From NCBI GenBank assembly GCA_947044365.1, contig OX345637.1, positions 5,070,501-5,134,500 of the forward strand: a stretch of 64,000 bases of DNA, written 5' to 3'. Numbering within the stretch: position 1 is the stretch's first letter; each line of letters begins with the position of its first letter. The translations under genes and the position numbers were made by a program. The notes under the pieces are model-generated. The model was not told where the DNA came from. It searched no databases and saw nothing but the letters and a program-made list of their open reading frames with translations. The stretch is from Petrosia ficiformis (taxonomy: Eukaryota > Porifera > Demospongiae > Haplosclerida > Petrosiidae). This document shows, piece by piece, positions 11,358-23,035 of the stretch.

Positions 11358-11800
11358 AAGAAGATATATAGAGAAAAAAGTATCCCTATGATTGCTTGGT
11401 GTCCTGCATTCAGTAATCTCGGCTGACTTTATCAAGCCTGAAACACAACAGCCTATGATAGATATTATTTTGATTACCTACTCTCCTTACCTTTCAAAGG
11501 ATCTTGTAGAACTTTAGGAATATATTTCAGGTAGAATAGATTGCTATTAGTTCCAGTTTTTACATAGCAGCTTTCTTTCCTTCTTCCTGCTGCGGCAGCA
11601 GAACTCGTGCTGTAGCAGCGTGCGCTCTATTACGTGCCAGCGCATTAATTGACTGAGCCCCTGGGAATGACAGAACTTTCTTAACTACTGTACGTATACA
11701 ACGCATACTCGTGCAATCGCAAGTGGACACAAGAATAATATATATATACGTAGTTCAAACCCGTGGGAAAGCAATCCCTGGTTCACTGAACATATCACAA
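11358..11800 (+). mobile_element. M1-family MITE, near full length
   Basis: The left end reads AAGAAGATATATAGAGAAAA, then ATCCCTATGATTGCTT. The right end contains GTTCAAACCCGTGGGAAAGC followed by AATCCCTGG. In the better-preserved right end at 15468-15523 the terminal AAAGCAATCATAGGGAT is the exact reverse complement of ATCCCTATGATTGCTTT, so the family has 17-bp terminal inverted repeats. There is no coding capacity. A GC-rich patch (11580-11690) stands out against the AT-rich host. Confidence 0.75.
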
Positions 11801-11879
11801 TTGCTACTTGTACATGTATGTGTAATATTACTGAAATTACATGAATTAAATCTTTGGCAGTGTAATTATAATTGATTTA

Positions 11880-12505
11880 TAAGGCAATCTGATTGGTCAA
11901 TTCAATACTAGCACTGTGTACATATACTGTTTAGTTATATTTATAATTGGGGAAACTCCCTTATGTATCTTTTTGAATTAACAACCTGTATCCTTTTATT
12001 AACATTTTAGCTTATATTTCCCAAGTATCTAAAATAACTCAACTGAAATTAATTAGTACCCCAAACTACATCATTCTTAACATTGGTAAGATCAGTGTCT
12101 CCTTTGGTCTACCAAAAAGCCAAAAATTCAGTAAACTGATGCCTTAAATGAAAATACCATATTCCAAAGTGTCTAAATTACTACAAAATCAATTATTACC
12201 ACTCAATTCCTAACCTTGGTAAGATCGGTGTCTCGTATTCTCACCAAAAAACCTTCAAAATCAAGGACTCATACCTTACATGGAAATAACAAAGCCATTT
12301 TGATTTGAACCTTTTCTACCTCAGCATCTGTCCCCCATTAACCCAAACCTTACAACAGAGATAATCAGTCACACTTGTTGTAAACAGGTTTGGGCTATAT
12401 AAACCAACAAGGTCCAGTTAGAAGATCAGAATTTCAAAATATATAGTACTACAGTCAGGAAACGTCTATTACTTCTTCTACTTAAATCTCACAAAGAAAT
12501 TCAAA
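11880..12505 (+). repeat. Duplicated 5' flank of the orphan signal exon
   Basis: This stretch is collinear with about 380-955: GCAATCTGATTGGTCAATT, CCAAGTATCTAAAATAACTC, CTTACAACAGAGA, TTGTAAACAGGTTTGG. It ends in the shared TATA box TATATAAA at 12397-12404. Internally, a block with the phrase TTGGTAAGATCRGTGTCTC is doubled (12082 and 12221). Confidence 0.7.
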
Positions 12506-12575
12506 ATGATTACTATGGCTAAAACAATATCTGTATTGTTCATCATTGAATTATCAACAGCTGCTGTCACTAGAG
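12506..12575 (+). pseudogene. Orphan signal-peptide exon of the collagen-like family
   Basis: ATG to donor is 70 bp, 23 codons plus one base, exactly as in the exon at 956-1025. It encodes MITMAKTISVLFIIELSTAA and ends AGAG/GTTAG. No matching exon 2 follows before the TA microsatellite and the inverted repeats at 13.1-15.5 kb. The exon is therefore stranded, although promoter and donor look intact. Confidence 0.7.
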
Positions 12576-13211
<636 letters not shown>

Positions 13212-13838
13212 TATATATTTCTAGCCTGTTACTATGTTGTTGCTATGTGTTATATTTCAACTATAAGGAAGTTATAGACCGGCTTATAACTTCCCAGTTT
13301 CGCAGACGCTGTAACCAAGGTAATAGTATAGCGCATGCGTAAATTAGAAAATTCTGTGGGCGGGGCATTGCAGAAACAACTGTTTTTAGCTCGATAACTC
13401 TTGCATTTTACAAGATTCAAGATTGTAATTTCTTTTACTGGTGAGTTGAAGTGTTAAGAAAGCTACAGATGTGAAATTCATGCTTCGTTAGTTGCAGAAG
13501 AACAGCAAGGCGAGTGTATGAAATGTCCCGGGCTAAGCCCACACTCTGGCTAAGCTTCATAACTTCCGTATTTTTAACAGTACAGACTTTCAACTTGTTT
13601 GAATGTATAGAAGAACTTCTAAGAACGCCATACATATAAACATTATCCTTCGTTAGTTGCTGGAAGGTAGCAAGGTGAGTGTTTGAATTGAAGTGGGTGG
13701 CTAGAAAACAGTTATAAAATGCGCGTGCGGTTTATAACAGAATTCTAAGCCCGCGCACTCGGCGTGCTGCCCTCGTTGCTAGGGCTTACAATTCTGTTAT
13801 AAACCACACGCGCATTTTATAACTATAACATATATCAC
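13212..13838 (-). mobile_element. Left arm of a ~620-bp inverted repeat
   Basis: This arm is almost identical to the reverse complement of 14836-15463, differing at scattered bases and small indels. Landmarks are CTAGCCTGTTACTATG at the outer end, GCGCATGCGTAAATTAG, and at the inner end a 43-bp hairpin arm beginning AGTTATAAAATGCGCGTGCG. A 66-codon frame (13435-13635) is kept in both arms, but their near identity explains that. Both arms start in TA repeats, consistent with insertion into TA. Confidence 0.85.
13714..13831. repeat. Fold-back hairpin inside the left arm
   Basis: GTTATAAAATGCGCGTGCGG and its reverse complement (with one change) bound a 115-bp hairpin with arms of about 43 bp around a GC-rich loop. 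The same hairpin is at 14846-14964 in the right arm. It may be a small palindromic MITE nested in the larger element. Confidence 0.75.
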
Positions 13839-14190
13839 AATGTACATGTATGTATAATTGCATATGTGGAAACATCCTTTTGAATATAAAAGAGAGCAAA
13901 TAGTCAACAAGCAAGTTTGACTAAATCACAACATAATTCTCTAGTACTACAATTTGTGAACTACGACATATACCAAAAAAGTGAAACGTATGGAAAAACT
14001 TCTAACCATTGCCATACCACTGGCTGCCATGGGATGGAGCAGCTGTGTAGTTAAATAACAGCAGATATCAATTACAGTAAGAAGTTTATAGTAGGATGAG
14101 CAAAACTCATCTTTGCTAACAAAAGTAAACACAAAATGTATACAGCCATAATTATAAAAGCTAGTATTTAAAAAGATTAATTAACAAGAT

Positions 14191-15523
14191 ATATTGAGAA
14201 AAAACATCCCTATGGGATACGTAGAAACTGGAACTAATAGCTAGCTATTCTGCCTGAAATATATTCCTAAAGTTCTCCAAGGTCCTTTGAAAGGTCAGGA
14301 AAGTAGATAATCAAAATAATAACTATAATCAAGGCCTTGATTCGAGCCCCCACCCCGAGTGCTATATATTTCCTGTACAGCATGAGCAAAACAGTGGTTT
14401 ATTAACTGTTTTAGAGAGAGAAAGGTGGCTACCAAGGAGAATTTTACTATGAAATGATTGTTTTACAAATGTGGGTGTAGATAAAAGTATACCTATGACT
14501 GCTTTGTGGTGTCCAGCATTCAGTAATCATGGCTGACTTTATCAAGCATGAAAGACAACAGCTTATTATAGTTATTATTTTGATTATCTACTTTCCTGAC
14601 CTTTCAAAGGACATTGGAGAACTTTAGGAATATATTTCAGGCAGAATAGCTAGCTATTAGTTCCAGTTTCTACGTAAGCTACTTGGCTTTCTTTCTGCTG
14701 GTTTCTAGAGCTCGAGCGCGCATTCTTTTACGCGCCACACCCATTAATTGACCGAGCCCCCGGGAATGACGCAACTTCCTTAACTACGTATACAACGCAT
14801 ACTCGCGCAAGTGACACAAACATATATATAATATATAATATTATATGTTATAGTTATAAAATGCGCGTGCGGTTTATAACAGAATTCTAAGCCCTAGCAA
14901 CGAGGGCGACACGCCCGAGTGCGCGGGCTTAGAGTTCTGTTATAAACCGCACGCGCATTTTATAACTGTTTTCTAGCCAATTCAAACACTCGCCTTGCTA
15001 CCTTCCAGCAACTAACGAAGGATAATGTTTATATGTATGGCGTTCTTAGAAGTTCTTCTATACATACAAACAAGTTAAAAGTCTGTACTGTTAAAAATAC
15101 GGAAGTTATGAAGCTTAGCCAGAGTGTGGGCGTAGCCCGGGACGTTTCATACACTCGCCTTGCTGTTCTCCTGCAACTAACGAAGCATGAATTTCACATC
15201 TGTAGCTTTCTTAACACTTCAACTCACCAGTAAAAGAAATTACAATCTTGAATCTTGTAAAATGCAAGAGTTATAGAGCTAAAAACAGTTGTTTCTGCAA
15301 CGCCCCGCCCACACAATTTTCTAATTTACGCATGCGCTATACTATTACCTTGGTTACAGCGTCTGCGAAACTGGGAAGTTATAAACCGGTCTATAACTTC
15401 CTTATAGTTGAAATATAACACATAGCAACAACATAGTAACAGGCTAGAAATATATATATATATATAGTTCGAACCCGTGGGAAAGCAATCATAGGGATGG
15501 CCCTACGGGCCATAAAAATTATT
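14191..15523 (+). mobile_element. M1-family MITE split by nested insertions
   Basis: The left end (AAGATATATTGAGAAAAAAC, ATCCCTAT) is at 14191 and the right end (GTTCGAACCCGTGGGAAAGC, ATAGGGAT, GGGCCATAAAAA) at 15468-15523. Between them, 14223-14335 is the inverted copy of 14565-14685, so the element contains a fold-back of part of itself. The whole right arm of the 620-bp inverted repeat (14836-15463) is inserted in its TA stretch. The order of events is: M1 entered the collagen intron, then the 620-bp element entered M1. Confidence 0.7.
14836..15463 (+). mobile_element. Right arm of the ~620-bp inverted repeat
   Basis: Reverse complement of 13212-13838. The two arms flank about 1.0 kb that contains the promoter and signal exon of the broken collagen copy. 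A much more diverged relative is seen near 41560-41770. Confidence 0.85.
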
Positions 15524-16345
15524 ATATTAATATGTGTAAATATAATTAAATTCTATGATTACAGATGAAGCTAACAACAACGAAAGTACTGTGTCTACAA
15601 TAATTTTAACATCTGCTAATAATTATGTTGAGATTCTAAGAGGTAGAGATGGTCGTGATGGTATTCAAGGACCTCCTGGTAAAGATGGAGAAAAGGGTGA
15701 TAAGGGTGATACAGGTCCTCCCGGACCACCTGGTAACTCTACATCTATAGGATCGCCTGGACCAATGGGACCACCTGGAGAGCAAGGTCCACAAGGACCT
15801 CCAGGACCCTCTACTGGAGGAGCTGTCTATACAAGATGGGGGAGAACGATTTGTCCAAATACTATAGGAACAGAAATATTGTATGCTGGTATAACTTCTG
15901 GAAGTCCCCATACTCAACATGGAGGTGGAGCTAACTATCTTTGCTTGCCCCCAAGATCCTGACTACCTCATTAGTGGAATTCCTCCATATCATTCACAAC
16001 TCTATGGAACTGAATATCAAAATCCAGTCCCATTTCCCCTTCATGACTGCAATGTCCCTTGTGCTGTCTGCTATACTACTAAACGTATATCTAAAGTAAT
16101 GATTCCTGCCAAGATATCATGTCCTAAGTCGTGGACAACAGAATATGCTGGGTATTTGATGGCTGAAAGACACCCTCACAAAAGAAATGTAATGTGTGGA
16201 TAGTGACGCTGAGGCTATACCTGGTAGTGAAGCTAACACAGATGGATCATTGCTTTACCATGTTATTGCTACATGCAACAATGGTCTTCCCTGTCCTCCC
16301 TATGTCACATCAAAGACAATCACCTGTGCTGTATGCACTAAATAA

Positions 16346-18741
16346 CAATGATGTGCTTTTGTACTACTTGTAGTACATAACTGATGAACATAATAATATG
16401 TATATGTATGTATGTAGTGCAGAATTGTAGATATCCATTTTTTGACTATTTTCATTGTATTCACTTTGTTGTAGTTTACTTCTTTCTTTGTTTATCAGGT
16501 TTTTTTCGATATCAGAATTTAGCAAGCAGTTGATTGATTCATTATAACTATTTCTATTATGCTAAGAAGTAGATATAGGAAATAGAAAATATATAACTTC
16601 ATATGAATGTAATTTGCAATATAGAGGGTAACAGAGTGTCATGTGTGATAGCTATTATAGATTCAAAACTACATGATATATTAATAAAATATGTATGATA
16701 ATAGTGATTATTATTATGAACAAAACCAGGCTTGTTGATCAAACCAATGTTTAAAACAAATCACATACCATTTGTCTGATATGAATAACAAACAAAAATA
16801 TTAATTATCTAGGAAGAACATATATTGCTCCTAGTTAACTTTCTGTACAAAATGACCAAATAGCAAATGTCACTTTTTATTTGGTCATTTACATTTGTTC
16901 AAACTTATTATTGCATGACCAGCAACAGGTCATCATTACTATTTGGTCATTTAAATTGAAACATTTGTTCAAACGTATTATTGCACAACAAGCAACAGGT
17001 CGTCATTACTATTTGTTGGATATCATGTGACATTGAGCCAATCATATTTTCATATGCTAGTCACCTGATCACATTTTAAACAACATCATACACACTGAAT
17101 GAGTGCTTAATGTACAGTTATGAAAGGAAATTAAAGTTAAACTGCTAGATTGAATGTCAAATGATATAAAATGTTGTGAATATAATTACACAATTACATT
17201 AATGTCAATAGCAGCATTATAATTATTATCTACTACACACTAAACATAATATTATTGTGGGAACTAAAACAATATAATAACATCAGAAATCCAACATTTC
17301 CCAATGATCTACACATGTATCATAAATGAATGTTTCGACTCAAAGATCATCTTCAGCTGTAAACTTCAGGTCGAAACACAAACTTCCATGCACAATTAAA
17401 AATGTATGGGCTATGAATCTCATTATAACATCTACGTATGTATATAATAATATAGCATAGGTTATGTGATTTATACATCGAGCAATCTGAATGCACTGCA
17501 AAAAAAAACAAGTTAAAATAGTTAATTTAGTGGTTAGTACAGTTGCAAGCATTTAACAATTACATGTAGTTTGTTGTTCAGAATACATACATCTTATACC
17601 ACAGATATTTTGTAGTAATTATATTTAATTATAGTTGAATCACTATAATTTTAGGGTGCTGTCTACTTATATTTCATGTCAAAGATTTAGTATAATTTAT
17701 ATTAACGTAAATGTAATTGTATCTGGCCATCAATAGGGTTTGTAAACCCGCAAACACATAATTTAATTTATACCTTTCAATACTTAGTGCACATTATGTT
17801 GTAGTAACATCATGCATGTAATCATAACATCTTCTATGACAATTGACAACCTAAATTGAAACTCATGCTATTCCTTGCAACTGTACTCACCAATAAAATG
17901 GTTATTTTAACGATTTATTTTTATAGTGTGGTCAATTGAATCATAGCATGGTAAATACACATGTATAATTATATAATAATATCATTGTTATGCAGGTATA
18001 TATAATACATAATATACACATTATGCAGGTATATATGATATACACCATGTATATAATATACAGGTACGTATATATAATATATACATTATGCAGGTATACA
18101 TGTATATACATGTAGTATATAATATATAATATACACAGGTACATGTACGTACTTACTTACTTACTTACATAACTACATCCCTTAAATCTCATCGTAAAAG
18201 TTTCATGCTTATTACAGCATACCAAAATTACGTACGTGTATGTACATGTATTTGCACATTAATTAACATTCAATTTTAATGTCAGAGGATTATGTAACGA
18301 GTAAAATCAATTAATTTACAGTGGACAAATACAAAAGTCATGTAAAAAAAAAATTAATATAATACTAGAACCAACTTACATTTAAAAAAAAAATGGAAAC
18401 AAGAATAATAAAAAATGTTTTCAATAACAAAATTAAACAAACCACTTATACATAAGTACAGCTACTTTGTCTTTTGCTCTTTAGTGAAATGGATATACTT
18501 ATGTAGGGTTGTTGTATGGAAGTGATTTGTTTAGTTCCTGCTGTTACCCATCCCGACCTTGGTCACGTAGATTTTGGGTTTTGACATCCCTACATATTCT
18601 ATCATTTTTATTGAAAACGTTTTGTATTATTCTAACACTTTGATGCAAGGTGTTATTAGGTATGAGAGAATTAGAAACAACGGAAAACTCACAAAGTCAG
18701 GAATGAGACTAGGGATTGAACCCAGGACCTTCTTTCTAATT
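16346..18741. other. 3' flank of broken collagen C2
   Basis: No gene is seen. This is the duplicated collagen 3' flank. It contains a small inverted repeat at about 17330-17382 (TGTTTCGACT facing AGGTCGAAACA) that is shortened in the C3 flank, microsatellite-like TATGCAGGTATATA repeats (17990-18110), and a truncated SINE at about 18600-18741. Confidence 0.65.
18600..18741 (-). mobile_element. Truncated tRNA-derived SINE at the unit junction
   Basis: On the minus strand it reads a B-box-like GGTTCAATCCC followed by the SINE body, as in the full copy near 26230-26410. The A-box half is missing because unit beta (AGATTTTTATGTCTTG) starts there. Confidence 0.65.
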
Positions 18742-19068
18742 AGATTTTTATGTCTTGTTATCTGTCCTTTTTATGAACTTTCTATTCAGGGTACACTAAG
18801 CTCCTTCCTTAAAACTACCCTCCTAGATGCATAATTACATTTTAGTATCAATATATTTCTCATAAACCTGGTGTTGTGTAAATTTTAACCATCCCGTTTC
18901 TAATACACACCAAGATCTTAATATAAAAGTCATTGCCACTATATTCCATCCTACTTGCTCCAATTTGTCTACGACCTTCTGTCATATCTAAACAACTTAA
19001 AATATCAACTGATACACCATGAACCATTACCTATCATCCCTTTATTGGCTCCTCCTAGCAATGAACGA

Positions 19069-19559
19069 CAGGAACAGAGCTTGTGTATCAGGGAATAGCA
19101 GCTGGTAGTCTATCTGACAATAGCGGAGGCGGAGCTAATTATCTTTGTGTTCCTCATAATCCTGAATACATTTTAGATGATGCTCTCGGTTATGCTGAAC
19201 ATCTACATGGCGTAGCATATCGTGTACCAATTGCCTTTACCGATCTTTATCAAACTATTGTTCCTTGTTCTATTTGCTATGTTGGTCAATGAGCCTCCAA
19301 ATTAATGATTCCAGCCAAGACAACATGTCCTTCATCATGGACACTGGAATATGATGGTTATCTTATGGCAGATGAATACAATCATAAAAGGAATGCAGTT
19401 TATGAATGTGTTGACAAACATGCTGTGTCTGCTCCTGTTGAAGTACCAAATATTTATGGTTCATCATTTTATCATGTAATTGCTGCTTGTAACACAGGTC
19501 TACCTTGTCCTCCTTATACTACAAATAAAGTAATTACATGTGTTGTGTGTACTAAGTGA
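19069..19559 (+). pseudogene. Collagen-less gene copy without promoter and exon 1
   Basis: The upstream flank matches alpha up to 3516-3519 and then continues at alpha 4517-4520. The tetranucleotide ACGA is present at both alpha sites and once here (19065-19068). Signal exon, intron and the N-terminal spacer are therefore gone. The rest is nearly identical to 4521-5011, but codon CGA after GQ has become TGA at 19289-19291, a CpG-type transition. The remaining cysteine motifs and the ITCVVCTK end are intact. The open frames on either side of the stop are relics. Confidence 0.9.
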
Positions 19560-20421
19560 TGTATATACTTAGCGAATTCATTAACTATTAATGATTTTTT
19601 TTTGTTACCAATGGCAACCAATCTTACTAGTTATTAATACATGTACTGTACTAAATAATGTACATGTATAGTGAATTCATTATTTATTAATGATAATTTA
19701 ATTTTGTTACCAATGGTAACCAATTTTATAAGTTATTAATACATGTACTGTACAAAGTAATGATTTAATTTATCATTAATGATATTTTTTTATATTGTTA
19801 CCAATCGCATGTTAGGTATAGTTATTAATATAGTCATAATTATAGTACAGAATACATACACTATTATAAAACCCATTAACACACATTTGGTACTGATACT
19901 GTACATAACTGTATTACAATGTCAACCAGTTTTGAGGTTTATATGTACAATGTAAACCTTCATCCACATTGAACATATGTGAGGTAGTGAGTTTGAATCT
20001 CATCATTATAATGCAAAACCAGGATTGTAATTTTGAACATACGTTATAATTATATTTAAAAGCTTGCAGTTCATTTAGTATTTATCAAGATATTTTCTTG
20101 CTCCATTTAGTAACAAATTTAGTTACTTTGGTATACATAATAGGTGAATTAAAAGTCATTGAAGGCAAGAAGTGTTGCACAACAAGCCTCATTTTAGCAA
20201 CAGTCATAGGTCATAAAATAGGACTGGACCCATTGTTATAATAAAGAAGATGTATAGAGAAACAAGTATTCCTATAATTGCTTTGTGGTGTCATCATTTA
20301 GTAATAAAGGCTGTCTTTCTCATGCCTAAAACACAACAGCCTAACATTGTTATTATTTTGATCATCTACTCTTCTTACTTTTTAAAGGTTATTGTAGAAT
20401 TTTAGGACCTAGATAGAATAC
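19560..20421. other. Spacer with tandem repeat and half MITE (unit beta)
   Basis: No gene is seen. It holds the three-unit ATTAATGAT/TTGTTACCAATGG tandem (19570-19800) and the M1 half element (about 20250-20420), as in unit alpha. Confidence 0.7.
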
Positions 20422-20680
20422 ACAATCTTTGTAGAAACAGACATATAATATTATATACACTACATACATGTACATGTGTAGTATTATTCATAGCAGTACA
20501 TGCACACATAACACATAAACATGTACATTTGGACAATCTTTATAGAAACAGACATATAATATTATATACATTACATACATGTACATATGTAGTATTATTC
20601 ATAGCAGTACATGCACACATAACACATAAACATGTACATTTGGACAATCTTGACATATAATATTATATACATAATTAGTA
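20422..20680. repeat. Contracted minisatellite of 111-bp units
   Basis: Unit starts are at 20422, 20533 and 20644, the last one truncated. This is the homologue of the seven-unit array at 5910-6715. Confidence 0.88.
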
Positions 20681-22119
20681 AAGGCAAACATTAACAACAG
20701 AAATGTGACTGCATACATGTGTGTCATTAGAGTACATCGATCACTATGTATGTATGTCTACCATTAACAAATCACAATACTGATACTTAAGAGTGCCTGC
20801 TGGTTGCAGTTTACTTTAAAAATATTGATACAGCTAACAATGATAGTTTAAAGAATATTTCTTCCGGTTTAAATGAAGAATGTTATTTTAAACTTTGATA
20901 GAATGTTAGTATAAGACTAAGGTTAAGAAAAAAATGTTAATTAGTTTAGATAAAAAAGAATCTTAGTTTAGCTTGTGATAGAATGACGAATGTTAGCGTA
21001 AGTTGAAACATTGAAGAAAAAACATCATTTTAAGTTTATAGAAAGGAGTTTAAATTTTATAATAAAGATAAAGCAAACATTTCATTAAATAGAAATCCTA
21101 ATACTCATTTTCTGTGAAAGCACAATATTCCTTTTGACCTAGTTTTCTACCAGTTGCTAATACATGTACATGTACATGTACATGTAGATGGCTCGTGCTG
21201 TGAACAGGCTAGATTTGAAAGCCATTAACTGCGAGCATTATTCATTCATGTACATGTACGTACATGTATATACACGTATGTTGTGAATAGGCTTGATTTA
21301 AAGGCATTAAAAAGTCTGTTCACATTCATGATGACTTCAAAATTAGGAAATGATGTCTTTATATGTATTATATGGTTAAATGTCATAAGACTAATACATG
21401 ATTTTGTCTTGGTTTATATACATCAAAATCATTGCCAACTAAAGTCTGTTCACATTCATCAAAATTAGGAAGTGAGTCAAATGAGGTCTTTATATGTAAC
21501 ATAGTGCTATAGTTTAATGTCATAAGGTTAATACATGATTATACTGTAACTCAATAATGAAGTAACGAAATGAAATATGCATACACAGAAAAGAATGCAA
21601 AGGATAATTATATGAAAATGGCTAAAAGATAAAGTAAAAGGTTATTGGTCATTCTAAACTAAAGTTATCAACATTTTTCCGAGTTCATGGTGAACATGAA
21701 TGACCCTTATCTGAGGTAAATGCATAATGGTTGAGCTGATGTTGTTTTAGATATTGAAGAAAGTAAAATCAATATTGATGAAGGATATGATGGGGTAGAA
21801 CCATTAAGACGATGATTATACATTATATGTATTGATCATCGTCTACATAAACTGCAGGTACACTATGGCACTTGGAGTGTGCGTTATGGGTTTATAGGTA
21901 AATCAAAAGTAACCACGGAGATAATTTTATACGCATATTTTAAAGTGTTGACACCACCCATTAGTAGTGAAAACCTGTTACTGCATAGCAACTTGTAGAA
22001 TCTGAAGCTAATAGTTGCTCTCACTGAAAGGCATTGCAAAATTCATATGAAAACCTTAAAATATAAGAAGAGTTTTTATGGTTTTCATATAAAGTTTGCA
22101 GTATATACGTCGTACATCC
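20681..22119. other. Gene-free spacer of unit beta
   Basis: No gene is seen. It is collinear with 6720-8072. Dispersed repeat C is at about 21317-21715, with a local duplication of the AAAGTCTGTTCACATTCAT block (21310 and 21441). Confidence 0.6.
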
Positions 22120-22417
22120 TAGGGCTGGGATGATTAATTGATTAATCAATTAATCAATCGATATTGAAAATTCTTCTGATTATCAATTGTAAGTATGTGA
22201 ATTGATTATGCTAATTATTCCAAAAGACATGCTTTTCAAGCATGCAGCAGCAAGTAATGTACAATATGGAAGTGACAGGAAGCCTCTTTGATCATAAAAT
22301 ATGAGGAGCTTCCTGCATTAATTGACTTAATTGGCCTAATTACTTCTGCTGACGATTATTAATCATTTTGAAGTTAGTGACTATCGATTTCAGAATCTCA
22401 GCCAATTTCCAGCCCTA
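22120..22417. mobile_element. hAT-like MITE with TAGGGCTGGGA ends (copy 2)
   Basis: Homologue of 8073-8365. The ends are AGGGCTGGGA and TCCAGCCCTA, the right one decayed by one base. Confidence 0.65.
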
Positions 22418-23035
22418 GTATATGTGTAGGTTTCAACCTATACTAGATTATTTGGTTTCAGACATTCGAAAGGCAACAGTGACTAATTATCACAACAAAG
22501 CTACATATCACAGGGATACTACGTGTATATATCTTGTTTATTCTGGTTTAATCAGGAAATCACAGCAAGGAAGCACACCTGCATGTGTTCCCAGAAAATA
22601 ATATCTAATGAAAGATGAAGACCCACTATCATGTCAATAATGAAATTTGGATTCTTGTAAATTAAAATTTATTTTCGTGACTAAGCAATGTTATGAAATG
22701 ATGGGAATTTGGTTTATTTATCTATATTGAGAGAAAGAAAGCTGTGAAGTGAGAGTCCAAAAATGTATGTATATTCTTCAGGATGTTCACAATGCATGCA
22801 TTACACACTGAATAAGCTGTCTTATTGGTTGAGTTCACAATACATGATATGTATAGATACGTAGTTAGAATGACTTAACAATTTGTGTACGTGATTTTGT
22901 ACCTTTGTAAACATATTTTTGAATATAAAAGAGAGCGATTAGCCAATGTTTTCCAAGCAAGTTCGACTAAATCACAACATAATTCTCTAGTGTTACAATT
23001 TGTGAACTACGACATATCCCAAGAAAGTGAAAAGA
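22418..23035. other. 5' flank and promoter of collagen C3
   Basis: No gene is seen. The TATA box TATAAAAG is at 22924-22931, 112 bp before the ATG. Relative to the C1 promoter the E-box is changed to TACGTG. Confidence 0.55.

Larger units (their letters stand above)
13990..16345 (+). pseudogene. Broken short-chain collagen copy C2
   Basis: The ATG at 13990 opens the same signal exon (MEKLLTIAIPLAAMGWSS) 105 bp after TATAAAAG. A ~30-bp deletion bounded by GTTA then removes the splice donor, so the exon runs into TAA. The former intron holds about 1.3 kb of nested transposons. Exon 2 starts at 15565 and keeps the Gly-X-Y stretch, with the GNSTSI break. A one-base insertion near 15950 (CCTAAAG to CCCCCAAG) shifts the frame to a stop. 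Near 16190 about eight bases are missing, which shifts it again and removes a conserved cysteine codon. The terminal ...ITCAVCTK is still readable, ending with TAA at 16343-16345. Confidence 0.88.
13865..18741. repeat. Partial duplication unit gamma (collagen part only)
   Basis: This unit holds the broken collagen copy and a 3' flank collinear with 24112-26352, including the start of a tRNA-derived SINE. It has no collagen-less gene and no minisatellite. Unit beta begins at 18742, inside the SINE. Confidence 0.8.

Noticed and set aside
13435..13635. 66-codon protein conserved in both inverted arms (also 15033-15233)
   Set aside because: The arms are nearly identical at every base, so frame conservation carries no information. 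No known domain was recognised.
15555..15962. Intact collagen encoded by exon 2 of copy C2
   Set aside because: The frame ends after a one-base insertion, and the copy has no spliceable first exon, so it is scored as a pseudogene.
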